DNA of 64,000 bases from Sphingobium herbicidovorans (GTDB taxonomy: Bacteria; Pseudomonadota; Alphaproteobacteria; Sphingomonadales; Sphingomonadaceae). Position numbers and translations under genes: made by a program. Every line of letters begins with the position of its first letter. The stretch's first letter is position 1. Positions 1 through 8,395 of the stretch are shown in pieces. The notes beneath the pieces were generated by a model, which saw nothing but the letters and a program-made list of their open reading frames with translations, did not search any database and had not been told where the DNA came from. Where the stretch lies: NCBI RefSeq assembly GCF_002080435.1, contig NZ_CP020538.1, positions 682,001 to 746,000 on the forward strand, in the 5' to 3' direction.

Positions 1-933
1 GAGCGAGGATCCCGTCTGCTCGTAAAGTCCCCAGAATAATGGATTTACGACCAGCAGGAATAGTGCGGCCAGCATCCGGTCGCGCCCGATGCGCTCCATC
101 CGTCCGAACGCTTCCCAAAGGATGTAGACCACCATCAACATGCTGGCGCCCGCCAGCATCCATCCCACCACGACATGCTGCTGGATCAACAGCCAGCACA
201 GCAGGATGGACAGCAGGCTCGACAGATAGACCAGCCATTCGCGGCTGATGACGCCGCCGATCCGCTCCGCCAGCCGCTGCGGGTCAGGCGGTTCTCCTCC
301 ACCCTGCAACAACGGCCGGCACAGGACGAAACCGATCACGCCCGCGATCATTCCCACCGACGCCGCGCCAAACCCCCAATGCCAGCCCCAGCGTTGCCCC
401 AGATAGCCGCATATCACCGGGCCCAGCGTCGCGCCCACATTGATGCCCATGTAGAAAATCGTATAGGCCGGGTCGCGGCGGATGTCGTCGCGCGGATATA
501 GCTGACCCACGAGCGCCGACACGCTGGCCTTCAGGAAACCCGTGCCGACGATCACCGTCGCCAGCCCCAGCCAGAACAGGCCAAGGCCCATGCTGCTGGC
601 CCCATCTTCCGCCTCCAGCCCCAATATGATGTGACCTATCGCGATGACGACGCCGCCGAACAGGACCGCCTTGCGCTGTCCCAGATAGCGGTCGGCCAGA
701 TAGCCGCCCATCAGCGGCGAGATATAGATCAGCGACATGTAGGCGCCGTAGGAATGGGCGGCATCGCGGTCGGAAAAAAGGAAATGCTGCGTCAGGTAGA
801 AGATCAGGAGCGCGCGCATGCCGTAGAAGGAAAAACGCTCCCACATTTCGACGAAAAACAGCAGGAACAGTCCGCGCGGATGGCCGATCCAGGTCTTGCC
901 CGCCACAGGTTGGATTTCAGATTGGGTCGCCAT
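1..933 (-). CDS. POT/PTR-family proton-coupled peptide transporter (partial, 3' end outside window)
   Basis: The frame is open from an ATG at 933 to the window edge, giving 311 residues without a stop. The N-terminus carries the POT signature EMWERFSFYGMR, with the ExxER proton-coupling motif at residues 29-33. It is followed by a YLTQHF segment, then YISPLMGGYLADRYLGQRK, the typical loop between helices 2 and 3, and further hydrophobic helices. Family members are inner-membrane symporters that import di- and tripeptides with protons and are about 450-550 residues long, so roughly the C-terminal third is missing. It is divergent from the nitroreductase gene that begins 110 bases away. The family call is secure; substrate specificity is not visible. 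Confidence 0.9.
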   Translation of the reverse strand, partial: MATQSEIQPVAGKTWIGHPRGLFLLFFVEMWERFSFYGMRALLIFYLTQHFLFSDRDAAHSYGAYMSLIYISPLMGGYLADRYLGQRKAVLFGGVVIAIGHIILGLEAEDGASSMGLGLFWLGLATVIVGTGFLKASVSALVGQLYPRDDIRRDPAYTIFYMGINVGATLGPVICGYLGQRWGWHWGFGAASVGMIAGVIGFVLCRPLLQGGGEPPDPQRLAERIGGVISREWLVYLSSLLSILLCWLLIQQHVVVGWMLAGASMLMVVYILWEAFGRMERIGRDRMLAALFLLVVNPLFWGLYEQTGSSL

Positions 934-1043
934 CCGTTTCCTGTCCGGCCAAATGCTTGATGGCGAACCTAGAGCGGAAATCGCCAGCCTGTCAAAACAG
1001 TCGGCACTTGCACGCCGCGCGCGGCTTCGCCATCTGATGCGCC

Positions 1044-1622
1044 ATGTTCAATGACGCCTCCACCCCGCTGTCGCTCCTGCGCACCCGTCGTTCGGGCAAG
1101 CCGCGAGACCTGGTCGCCCCCGGTCCGGACGCCGCCCAGTTGCGCCAGATATTGGAAATCGCCCTGCGCACGCCTGACCATGGCAAGCTCGCCCCCTGGC
1201 GCTTCGTCATCGTCCCGCAGGACAGGCGTGCCGATCTGGCGGACCTTCTGGACAGCGCTTATCGCCGGGAGAAGCCGGATGCCGGGCGATTGGAGCTGGA
1301 ATCCATGCATCAGTTCGCCCACCAGGCGCCTGCACTGGTGGTCGCGCTGTCCGCCCCGGTTCTGGGCAGCAAGATTCCGCTTTGGGAACAGGAATTGTCC
1401 TCCGGCGCGGCGATCATGAACCTGCTGCACGCCAGCCACGCGCTCGGTTTTGCCGCAGGATGGCTCACCGGCTGGCCGGCCTATAATGAAGATGTCCGCG
1501 CCGCCTTCGCGCAGGGCAGCGAACGGATTGCCGGGTTTATCTTCATCGGCACGCCGGGCCGTCCTCAAGAGGAACGTCCCCGCCCGGACTATGACCAGAT
1601 AGTTTCAGTCTGGAACAGCTAG
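1044..1622 (+). CDS. Nitroreductase family protein (YdjA-like, FMN-dependent)
   Basis: The product is 192 residues, the size of the small YdjA-type nitroreductases. The N-terminus has the family pattern LRTRRSGKPRDL, followed by LRTPDHGKLAPWRFVIV, where the basic residues and the APWRF segment contact FMN. The middle part GAAIMNLLHASHALGFAAGW and the C-terminal FIFIGTPG are also family hallmarks. Members are cytosolic homodimers that bind FMN and reduce nitro or quinone-like compounds with NAD(P)H; the physiological substrate is usually unknown. The GntR regulator gene follows 72 bases downstream on the same strand and may be co-transcribed. Confidence 0.9.
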   Translation: MFNDASTPLSLLRTRRSGKPRDLVAPGPDAAQLRQILEIALRTPDHGKLAPWRFVIVPQDRRADLADLLDSAYRREKPDAGRLELESMHQFAHQAPALVVALSAPVLGSKIPLWEQELSSGAAIMNLLHASHALGFAAGWLTGWPAYNEDVRAAFAQGSERIAGFIFIGTPGRPQEERPRPDYDQIVSVWNS

Positions 1623-1694
1623 TTGCAGCGACAACTGTCAAAGGATGGCGGACCGCCTTGACCTGCATCGCTGTATTATGGCACCGATGCACCC

Positions 1695-2039
1695 ATGGCC
1701 GACGATTCCAAGCCCGTCTATATGCGCCTTCGCGACATCATCGCGGCATCGATACTTGATGGCAGCTATGGCGATGGCGACATGCTTCCCTCTGTCCGAG
1801 CGCTTGCCATGCAGCAGGGCGCAAATCCCCTGACGGTGGCCAAGGCCTATCAATGCTTCCAGGACGATGGGCTGGTATTGGTCAAACGTGGGGTCGGGAT
1901 GTTCGTGGCAGACGGCGCATCCCGTCGCCTGCGCGAGGCGGAACGCCGCCGTTTTCTCGACACTGTGTGGCCGCCGGTTGCCGAACAGATCAAGCGCCTG
2001 GGCATCTCCGCCGAGGATCTGGGCCTGCAAGGCGTCTGA
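1695..2039 (+). CDS. GntR family transcriptional regulator (short, YtrA-like)
   Basis: This is a 114-residue protein made almost entirely of a GntR winged helix-turn-helix domain: PVYMRLRDIIAASILDG, then LPSVRALAMQQGANPLTVAKAY as the recognition region, and LVLVKRGVGMFVADGA as the wing. The C-terminal tail of about 40 residues is too short for a FadR/HutC-type ligand domain, which matches the YtrA subfamily. Such regulators often control adjacent transporter operons, but no transporter follows here: the next gene is convergent (prsR). The target and effector are unknown. The start at 1695 gives the canonical MADDSKPVYMRLRD N-terminus. Confidence 0.88.
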   Translation: MADDSKPVYMRLRDIIAASILDGSYGDGDMLPSVRALAMQQGANPLTVAKAYQCFQDDGLVLVKRGVGMFVADGASRRLREAERRRFLDTVWPPVAEQIKRLGISAEDLGLQGV

Positions 2040-2063
2040 AAGACCAGGGCGCGGCTCCGGCGG

Positions 2064-3413
2064 TCAACCTTGCAACTGATATTGTTTGAGAAGATCGTAC
2101 AGCGTCGGCCGGCTGATCCCCAGCATCTTGGCGGCCCCGGATATGTTGCCATCGGTTCGCGCGATAGCCCGGCGGATGGCGCGCCGGTCGGCCATTTCGC
2201 GAGCCGCTTTCAGATTGACGACGTCGCTCCCATCGGCCCGGTCGCCGTCCAGATCCAGGTCTGCCGCCGTGACATGCTTGCCATCAGCCATGATGACCCC
2301 GCGCTTCATCCGGTTTTCCAGCTCGCGCACATTGCCCGGCCAGTCCCAGGCGTCGAGCGCAGCCAGCGCGTCGGGCGCCAGCCCCTTGACCAGCGGGTTC
2401 ATTTCCTTGGCGAAGCGGTTTAGGAAATGGCGCGCCAGCAAAGCGGGGTCGCCGGGCCGGTCCTTCAGCGCGGGTATCCGCACCACGACCTCGGCGAGCA
2501 GATAATAGAGATCTTCGCGAAAAACGCCCGTAGCGATCAACTTCTCAACATCATGATGGGTTGCGGCCACGATGCGCGCGTCCACGGACAACGGCTGGGC
2601 ATCCCCCGTCACGTCAACCACGCCATTCTGCATGAAACGCAGCAGCTTTGCCTGCAACGCCAGCGGCATCTCGCCGACTTCGTCCAGGAACAGCGTGCCG
2701 CGATGCGCAAGCGCAATCTTGCCCGCCTTCGCATCGCTCCCATCATGAGCACCGAACAGTTCAGCCTCCAGCAATGGCTCTGGAATCGCGGAGCAGTTGA
2801 TCGTGATGAACGGCCCACCCCGCCGTTCGGACGCGTCATGTAGCCCCTGGGCCAGCAATGCCTTGCCCGTGCCGCTCGCTCCTGTCAGCAGGACGGACAG
2901 GCTCGTCGCCGCCACCCGCTCTATGGTGCGGGCCACCTTCGTCATTTCCGCGGCCCCTGTGATCAGCCGCCCCAGCACTCTTGCCTGCTCGGGCGCCGCC
3001 TCGGCCAGCCGGGCATTTTCCTTTTCCAGCGCGTGGACATGAAAGGCGCGGCTGACGATCAGCCCCAACTCGTCGATGTCGACAGGCTTCTGATAGAAAT
3101 CATAGGCCCCGCCCGAAATGGCGGCCAGCGCGCTTTCCCGCGCGCCATGCCCGGAAGCAACGATCACTTTCGTATCCGGCTTGATCCGCAGCATTTCCGC
3201 CAGCGTCGCAAAGCCTTCGCTGGTCCCGTCCGGGTCAGGCGGCAGACCAAGGTCCAGCGTAACGACATCGGGCGATTCCGCGCGCAGCATCTCGATCGCT
3301 TCCTCACGATCACCGGCGATGAACAGCTGATAATCCTCATAGGCCCAGCGCAACTGCCGCTGCAGGCCCGGATCGTCCTCGACGATCAGCAATTTGGGTC
3401 GCTTGTCGCTCAT
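2064..3413 (-). CDS. prsR: PEP-CTERM system response regulator PrsR (degenerate sigma-54 activator)
   Basis: The 449-residue product has a receiver domain (LLIVEDDPG acidic pocket, phosphoacceptor Asp in VVTLDLGLPP, Lys in YQKPVD), an AAA+ domain at about 140-370 and a C-terminal Fis-type helix-turn-helix (GNISGAAKMLGISRPTLYDL). In the XrtA/PEP-CTERM system PrsR is paired with PrsK and regulates exopolysaccharide and PEP-CTERM protein genes. The start at 3413 is chosen because its ATG shares one base with the prsK stop (TGATG), implying translational coupling; upstream starts would lie inside prsK. The AAA+ domain is abnormal. Walker A reads GASGTGKA, the GAFTGA loop is deleted between ELFG and GTLFLDE, and the arginine-finger segment reads DLYYLL instead of a DLxxRL form. 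Walker B (LFLDEVGEM) is intact. Confidence 0.9.
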   Translation of the reverse strand: MSDKRPKLLIVEDDPGLQRQLRWAYEDYQLFIAGDREEAIEMLRAESPDVVTLDLGLPPDPDGTSEGFATLAEMLRIKPDTKVIVASGHGARESALAAISGGAYDFYQKPVDIDELGLIVSRAFHVHALEKENARLAEAAPEQARVLGRLITGAAEMTKVARTIERVAATSLSVLLTGASGTGKALLAQGLHDASERRGGPFITINCSAIPEPLLEAELFGAHDGSDAKAGKIALAHRGTLFLDEVGEMPLALQAKLLRFMQNGVVDVTGDAQPLSVDARIVAATHHDVEKLIATGVFREDLYYLLAEVVVRIPALKDRPGDPALLARHFLNRFAKEMNPLVKGLAPDALAALDAWDWPGNVRELENRMKRGVIMADGKHVTAADLDLDGDRADGSDVVNLKAAREMADRRAIRRAIARTDGNISGAAKMLGISRPTLYDLLKQYQLQG

Positions 3414-5485
3414 CAGGCGGCCTCCCCCCTTACTCCTTCGCGCGGCGCTGTCGGCAGGCGCAATGTGAAGCGGCTTCCGACACCCGGCTTGCTTTCGACG
3501 CCGATGCTGCCGCCCATGCTTTGCGCCAGCGCCCGCGCCTCGAACGCACCGATGCCAAAGCCGCCCGCCTTGCTCGACGAAAATGGCTTGAACAGATCGC
3601 GGCGGATATATTCCGCGCTCATGCCGCGCCCCTGATCGATTACTTCGACCATGGCCCATTGCTCAAACCCGCCGAGCCGGATTTCCACCGGACGGTCGCC
3701 CGCGCTCGCGTCGATGGCATTCTGCAACAGGTGAATGATGATCTGCTCGACCCGCGCCGGATCGGCCAGAGCGAGCGGCGCGGAACCCGTCAGTCGGATC
3801 TCATGCTGGCCCGACCGGCTGCGCGCCACCCTTGCGGCTACCTCGTCCAGAGACATGGGTCTCGGCTCCTCCGCCCTCCCCTTGTTATGCTGGGACAAGC
3901 GCGCCAGCATATCGTTCATCTTGCCCACCGACTCCCGCAGCGTCAGCACCATGTCGGCGCGGAAATCCGCGTTGTCGGCATGACGCTCGGCGTTGCGGGC
4001 AAGCAGCGAAAGCTGGCTGACCAGATTCTTGACGTCATGGATGATGAACGCAAAGCGCCGGTTGAATTCGTCGAACCGTTGCGCGTCGTCCAGCGCCTGC
4101 TGACCCTGCGCTTCACTCAGATAGCTTGCCGCCTGCCGCCCCGCCGTGCGCAGCATGTCGAGATCTTCCCAGTCCAGCCGCCGGTCCATCAAAGGCCGCG
4201 CCAGCAGGATCGCGCCGATCAGGCGGCCAAAATGGATAAGCGGCACCAAAGCCCAGGCGCGGGGATCGGCGCGCATCCAGTCCGGCGTGTCGCCAGCTTC
4301 CTGCCGGGTCGGTCCCCGGTCGATATCGATGATCCACCCGCTACGCTCGATCAGCAGCGCGAGGGGCGCGGGCACCACGACCTCATGGAACAGATCGCCG
4401 TCCCAATTCCAATGCGTTTCGAACGTCAGCGCGCCGTCATCGGATCGCAGCATCAATATGGCGGCGGGCGAATCCGTGATGTCGGCAACCGCCTTCGCCA
4501 CCCGTTCGCCCAGCGGCGGCGCGTCGCTGCCCGGCCTGCCGATGGTGTCGCCAAAGCGCATCCATTCGGTTCGATAATCGTAGCGATGCTGGAAAACATG
4601 CTTTGCAACCTGCACCTTCCACATCGCCCGCATGCGAGGCGAAGGCAGCAGCACCAGCGCGCTTACCGCCATGAAGAAGACGCAGCCGATCTGGATCGCC
4701 CGCGCATAGGGGCCAGCGATCAACTCGATCGCAACCGCCGCCGCCGCGATCAGTATGACGTACAGCGTGATCGAAATCAGTGACAGGGCACGGAATGTCA
4801 GCGCGCGTGACAGTTGCACCTGCGGCGCTCTATCCCGGCGCATCCCCGCCGCGATGACGGGCGCCAGCATCGCCATCATTGGCCCACGCAGGGCGTATAG
4901 TTCACTGGCGCGATCGATCGCGAAATAACCGATTACATAGAGGTTGAAATCATAGGTCCACATGGCCGCCAGCGCGCCGAGCAGCAACGCGACCCGTCCA
5001 CGCTGCTGCGGCGGCCAGCTCACGTAAAGATGGTGGACCAGCATCAGGCTGCCGACCGCCGTCATCATGTGCAGGCTGAGCGACACCTGCACCAATGCGC
5101 GATGCAGATCGCTCGCGCCGGGCAGTTGTCGCCAGATCAGGTCAGTGAACGTCTGCAGCAGGATCAGCCCCGCCACCGCAGCATAGACCGACCCGATCGC
5201 CACCATCGATCCAACGCGATCCGCCGGGCCACGGCGCAGCATGATGAACAGCAACAGCAGCCAGGCGGCATTGCGGATATTCTCGCCAATCCCCGTCAGC
5301 GGCTTGTCCACGCCGCCGAACGACACATAAAGCGACCAGCAGGATGTCAGCAGCAGGGCGACCGCCAGCATTCGCTGGTCGATCCCATCGTCCCGCCGGC
5401 GCAGGATGAATATGCCGATCGCGGCGAACAGCACGGCGGCCAGCGCATGGCCCCAGTCCCCGACAAATTGCAGCAGCGTTCCCAT
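3413..5485 (-). CDS. prsK: PEP-CTERM system sensor histidine kinase PrsK
   Basis: The 690-residue protein starts with a block of about eight hydrophobic segments (residues 1-300), followed by a GAF-like region and a kinase core. The H-box is FAFIIHDVKNLVSQLSLLA, the N-box HLLQNAIDAS, and the ATP-lid boxes are DQGRGMS and FGIGAFEARALAQSMGG. This architecture matches PrsK kinases of the XrtA/PEP-CTERM system, which sit in the inner membrane and phosphorylate PrsR. The gene lies 7 bases after the EpsB-like glycosyltransferase and overlaps prsR, so the three form one operon. The signal sensed is unknown. Confidence 0.92.
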   Translation of the reverse strand: MGTLLQFVGDWGHALAAVLFAAIGIFILRRRDDGIDQRMLAVALLLTSCWSLYVSFGGVDKPLTGIGENIRNAAWLLLLFIMLRRGPADRVGSMVAIGSVYAAVAGLILLQTFTDLIWRQLPGASDLHRALVQVSLSLHMMTAVGSLMLVHHLYVSWPPQQRGRVALLLGALAAMWTYDFNLYVIGYFAIDRASELYALRGPMMAMLAPVIAAGMRRDRAPQVQLSRALTFRALSLISITLYVILIAAAAVAIELIAGPYARAIQIGCVFFMAVSALVLLPSPRMRAMWKVQVAKHVFQHRYDYRTEWMRFGDTIGRPGSDAPPLGERVAKAVADITDSPAAILMLRSDDGALTFETHWNWDGDLFHEVVVPAPLALLIERSGWIIDIDRGPTRQEAGDTPDWMRADPRAWALVPLIHFGRLIGAILLARPLMDRRLDWEDLDMLRTAGRQAASYLSEAQGQQALDDAQRFDEFNRRFAFIIHDVKNLVSQLSLLARNAERHADNADFRADMVLTLRESVGKMNDMLARLSQHNKGRAEEPRPMSLDEVAARVARSRSGQHEIRLTGSAPLALADPARVEQIIIHLLQNAIDASAGDRPVEIRLGGFEQWAMVEVIDQGRGMSAEYIRRDLFKPFSSSKAGGFGIGAFEARALAQSMGGSIGVESKPGVGSRFTLRLPTAPREGVRGEAA

Positions 5486-5492
5486 CGCCGCT

Positions 5493-6881
5493 TCAGCGCG
5501 CGCCTTCAGGCCACAGCACCACGCGCAACGTCTGGATCAGGATCAGCAGGTCCAGGAACGGCGTGTAGTTCTTGGCGTAATAAAGGTCATATTCCAGCTT
5601 GTTGCGGCTGTCCTCGATCGATGCCCCATAGGGATAGTTGATCTGCGCCCAGCCGGTGATGCCCGGCTTCACCATGTGACGCTCGGCATAATAGCGCAGA
5701 TGCTGTTCCAGATCCTCGACGAACTGCCGCCTTTCGGGACGCGGACCGACAAAGCTCATCTCGCCTTTCAGCACCGTCCAGGTCTGCGGCAATTCATCGA
5801 TCCGCAGCTTGCGCAGCCAATAGCCCAGCCGCGTGATGCGCGAATCGTCCTTCTCTGCCCAGACCGCCTGCCCGCTGACTTCCGCGTCCTGCCGCATGGT
5901 GCGCAGCTTCACGATCCAGAATTCCTCGCCATACAGGCCGACGCGCTGCTGGCGGTAAAATGCTGGCCCCTTGCTGTCGAGCTTCACCAGGATCGCGGCG
6001 ATCAGGATGATGGGGCCGGTCAGCAGCAGCAGGATGGAGCTGGCGACCACATCGAACAACCGTTTGGCGATGCTGGAAATCCGGCGGCCCGCCGAAAAGC
6101 CATCGGAAAATATCAGCCAACTGGGATTGACGCTGTCCAGGTCGACGCGCCCCGTCTCCCTTTCGAGAAAGGTCGAAATCTCGTTCACATGGACGCCGGT
6201 GGTCTTGATCCGCAGCAGGTCCGACAGCGGCAGGGCGTTGCGCCGTTCCTCCAGCGCCAGCACAACCTCGCTGGCGCCCAGCCGCACGACGAAATCGGCC
6301 AGATTGTAGATGGCGCTGCGGTTGATCGATTCAGGAATGACCTGCGCGCCATCGTTCATGGCGATGTAGCCCACGACCAGGAAGCCCGCGCCCTTGCGCT
6401 GTTCCAGATCCTTGATGCGGTTCGCGCGATTGCCTGCGCCAAGCACGACCAGTCGCCGTTTGAACGCCTCGCCCCCCAGCATCGATCCCAGGAGAAGCCG
6501 CACCGCCAGCAGCAGCGCGATGGCAAGGCCCATGGCATAGAGCGAATTGGACCGCCAAAGCGTCAGGTCGGGCAGGACGAAATGCATGACCGACAAAAAT
6601 ATGACGCCCAGCGAAATAGCGACCAGCAGTCGGGCGAAGGCGAAGCGAAGCGACTGGAGCGCCTCGGTGCCATAAACGCCAACCGCGATCATCCCTGTCT
6701 GGATCGACAAGGCAAAGCTCAGCAACGGCAGGGCGCGTGTCATGATCGGATCAACATTCATGCCGATCTGCTGTGCGCGCAATATCCACCCTGCTTCCGC
6801 CGCCCCGACCAGCAGGATAAAGTCGAGCAGTCCCAACAGCAGCACGGCGTGTGGCACATAATGTTTGAAAAGTCTGATCAT
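5493..6881 (-). CDS. XrtA/PEP-CTERM-associated undecaprenyl-phosphate sugar transferase (EpsB-like)
   Basis: The protein is 462 residues from the ATG at 6881, which gives the typical MIRLFKHYVPHAVLL start; a longer frame to 6932 adds an atypical 17-residue extension. The N-terminus has several transmembrane helices. The middle is a CoA-binding-like domain (RLVVLGAGNRANRIKDL). The C-terminal half is a bacterial sugar transferase domain: KRLFDVVASSILLLLTGPI, WIVKLRTM, LRKLRIDELPQTWTVLKG, MSFVGPRPER and VKPGITGWAQI. Such enzymes start exopolysaccharide repeat units by loading a sugar phosphate onto undecaprenyl phosphate at the inner membrane. It is the first gene of the prsK-prsR operon. A CTTACA-N5-TGTAAG inverted repeat lies about 60 bases upstream. 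Confidence 0.9.
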   Translation of the reverse strand: MIRLFKHYVPHAVLLLGLLDFILLVGAAEAGWILRAQQIGMNVDPIMTRALPLLSFALSIQTGMIAVGVYGTEALQSLRFAFARLLVAISLGVIFLSVMHFVLPDLTLWRSNSLYAMGLAIALLLAVRLLLGSMLGGEAFKRRLVVLGAGNRANRIKDLEQRKGAGFLVVGYIAMNDGAQVIPESINRSAIYNLADFVVRLGASEVVLALEERRNALPLSDLLRIKTTGVHVNEISTFLERETGRVDLDSVNPSWLIFSDGFSAGRRISSIAKRLFDVVASSILLLLTGPIILIAAILVKLDSKGPAFYRQQRVGLYGEEFWIVKLRTMRQDAEVSGQAVWAEKDDSRITRLGYWLRKLRIDELPQTWTVLKGEMSFVGPRPERRQFVEDLEQHLRYYAERHMVKPGITGWAQINYPYGASIEDSRNKLEYDLYYAKNYTPFLDLLILIQTLRVVLWPEGAR

Positions 6882-6940
6882 CAGTCGCGCGCATTTCCGA
6901 TGCTGCCTCGCCAAAGGGCAGCCTGGTGACATCGGATCAG

Positions 6941-6957
6941 CTTACAACCGGTGTAAG
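6941..6957. promoter_or_regulatory. Inverted repeat upstream of EpsB-like operon (operator candidate)
   Basis: CTTACA-ACCGG-TGTAAG is a perfect 6-bp inverted repeat with a 5-bp spacer. It lies 60-76 bases before the glycosyltransferase start, inside the 179-bp gap that precedes the epsB-like/prsK/prsR operon. Position and symmetry fit a dimeric regulator site, possibly PrsR. I found no convincing -24/-12 sigma-54 promoter in the same gap. Confidence 0.3.
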
Positions 6958-7060
6958 AAAATCCGACAGTGCGCACAGCGTGAACGAAAATCCCAAAGAT
7001 TTTCTGAAGATGAGGGATTTTGGGAGAGCGCTTAAGCCGTTCAGCAGTGGGTCGGCAGGA

Positions 7061-7333
7061 TCAGTTTTGCCGCCGGACATCCCGTACCGCTTCATGGGCG
7101 GCGTCTCCAACCAGCCGAGCCGCGCTGTCATCGGATTCGGCGGCTTCGGTGATCGCCCGGCTTTCCTTCACCTCACTTTCCCTGGTGAGATAAAAGAAGG
7201 CTATGGCAAGAATGAGGGCAATCGCTACCAGTGCGAAAATTACGCCGGTGCCGCGAGATTGCCCAGCCTGCGTCATGTCATCGGGCTGGCGCCACTCTGG
7301 AGGCAACACCCTGCCTCGTCCTCTCTTGACCAT
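7061..7333 (-). CDS. Small single-pass membrane protein downstream of ecfG
   Basis: The product is 90 residues: a basic, proline-containing N-terminus, one hydrophobic helix at about residues 31-49 (VIFALVAIALILAIAFFYL), then an acidic/alanine-rich tail. A strong ribosome binding site (GGGAGGT) sits 5 bases before the ATG at 7333, supporting this start over a later methionine at 7276 that has none. It begins 51 bases after the ecfG stop on the same strand and is probably co-transcribed with it. I do not recognise a family. A role in the general stress response is inferred only from position. Confidence 0.65.
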   Translation of the reverse strand: MVKRGRGRVLPPEWRQPDDMTQAGQSRGTGVIFALVAIALILAIAFFYLTRESEVKESRAITEAAESDDSAARLVGDAAHEAVRDVRRQN

Positions 7334-7384
7334 CGCGTACCTCCCAAACGCCTTCCCGCAGGGAAAGGATCGCTGGAGCCGCCG

Positions 7385-8053
7385 TTATACATCATCGGCG
7401 TCCTGTTCAGAACCCTGCTGTACCTCCCGCCCGCGGCTCAAGCGATCAACGTCGTCCATGATTTCGTCAAGGACGGCGGTATCCCTGGTCTCCTGGCTCC
7501 GCCGGGAAGGCAGGTCGCCGCTATCGAGTATCTGTTCCAGGGCAGCGCGGCCGCGCGCCACGCGGCTTTTGATGGTGCCTACAGCGACGCCGCAAATCTC
7601 CGCCGCCTCTTCATAGGCAAAGCCTCCCGCGCCGACCAGGATCAGCGCCTCGCGCTGCGGCTGGGGCAGCTGAAGCAAGGCACGCTGCATGTCGGAAAGC
7701 TCGACATGCTTGTCCTGCCCGGCGGGCGCGGCCAACAGCCGATCGGCCGTCAAATCGTCCCAGTCGCCGCGAAAGCGTGAACGCCGCATCTGCGAGAGAT
7801 AATGGTTGCGCAGGATGATGAAGGTCCAGGCCCGCATGTTGGTGCCGGCCTGAAATCGCCCACGCGCCGCCCAGGCTTTCAGGAGAGTTTCCTGAACCAG
7901 ATCGTCTGCGACGTCCCGATTGCCCGAAAGCGACCGCCCAAAGGCGCGCAGGTGCGGGATGACCGCGGCCAGCTCGCGCTTGAAATCATCGTCGGACAGC
8001 GATTCTCGCTTGTCCTCCTGGTGCTCCGCCGGTTGGCCAAGCCCTTCGCTCAT
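7385..8053 (-). CDS. ecfG: ECF sigma factor EcfG (general stress response)
   Basis: The 222-residue protein has a sigma region 2 (HLRAFGRSLSGNRDVADDLV, then QETLLKAWAA and NMRAWTFIILRNHY) and a region 4 (LPQPQREALILVGAGGFAYE, then EEAAEICGVAVGTIKSRV). These are the hallmarks of the ECF15/EcfG group that directs the alphaproteobacterial stress regulon and is held by the anti-sigma factor NepR. The ATG at 8053 is preceded by AGAGGG at 8 bases; the ATG at 8113 lacks a ribosome binding site, so the shorter form is preferred. After region 4 there is a tail of about 50 residues. A small membrane-peptide gene with a consensus EcfG promoter lies directly upstream, so autoregulation by read-through is likely. 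Confidence 0.93.
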   Translation of the reverse strand: MSEGLGQPAEHQEDKRESLSDDDFKRELAAVIPHLRAFGRSLSGNRDVADDLVQETLLKAWAARGRFQAGTNMRAWTFIILRNHYLSQMRRSRFRGDWDDLTADRLLAAPAGQDKHVELSDMQRALLQLPQPQREALILVGAGGFAYEEAAEICGVAVGTIKSRVARGRAALEQILDSGDLPSRRSQETRDTAVLDEIMDDVDRLSRGREVQQGSEQDADDV

Positions 8054-8161
8054 GGGAACAACCCTCTCACTGGCTGTCGCCCTCGCCGCATGAACCGAAG
8101 CCGTCAAAGCCATATGTGCGTCCGCATCCTATATACCCGTTGTTGTACGGAACCAATGTGA

Positions 8162-8302
8162 TTACCCGTAATAGCTCCACAGCACGATCAGCATGCCAAT
8201 GACGACCAAAGGCAGTGATATGCCGAGAATGTAGCGGACTATGTGTGGCGTGGAACCTGACCGGGCGTCTTCGGTAGCAACGTGCTTTTCCTCTTCCGCC
8301 AT
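8162..8302 (-). CDS. 46-residue membrane peptide under an EcfG promoter
   Basis: This short gene encodes a charged N-terminus (MAEEEKHVATEDARSGS) followed by one hydrophobic helix from about residue 21 to 43 and a WSYYG end. The ATG at 8302 has an excellent ribosome binding site (GGGAGGT) at 5-6 bases. A consensus EcfG promoter ends 30 bases before the start. It lies directly upstream of ecfG on the same strand, 108 bases away. Good translation signals, a matching promoter and a clean transmembrane profile make it a credible gene even though I know no named family. The function is unknown; membrane location and stress induction are inferred. Confidence 0.72.
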   Translation of the reverse strand: MAEEEKHVATEDARSGSTPHIVRYILGISLPLVVIGMLIVLWSYYG

Positions 8303-8331
8303 ATTTTACCTCCCGATCGTTACGGCTGAAT

Positions 8332-8356
8332 AACGCGGCGGGATGGTCAGGGTTCC
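8332..8356 (-). promoter_or_regulatory. EcfG (GSR sigma factor) promoter upstream of the small peptide gene and ecfG
   Basis: On the minus strand the sequence reads GGAACC, 16 bases, then GTT (preceded by C). This matches the alphaproteobacterial EcfG consensus GGAACC-N16/17-CGTT exactly. The -10 element lies 30 bases before the small peptide start, leaving room for a short leader with its ribosome binding site. Confidence 0.82.
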
Positions 8357-8395
8357 GATACCTGCCAGTCTTTTCTGAAAACCCGGGCGATCGAC

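Noticed and set aside
2064..3659. Longer PrsR start at 3659
   Set aside because: The added 82 residues overlap prsK and have no receiver-domain similarity; the ATG at 3413 is coupled to the prsK stop.
6882..6960. Sigma-54 promoter for the EpsB-like operon
   Set aside because: No GG-N10-GC with the flanking consensus could be found; the nearest match lacks the -12 GC.
6937..7131. 64-codon minus-strand frame before the EpsB-like gene
   Set aside because: It overlaps the end of the better supported 7061-7333 gene, has no ribosome binding site and random composition.
8252..8275. GGAACC on the plus strand inside the small peptide gene as an EcfG promoter
   Set aside because: No GTT at 16-17 bases; it would fire against the surrounding genes.
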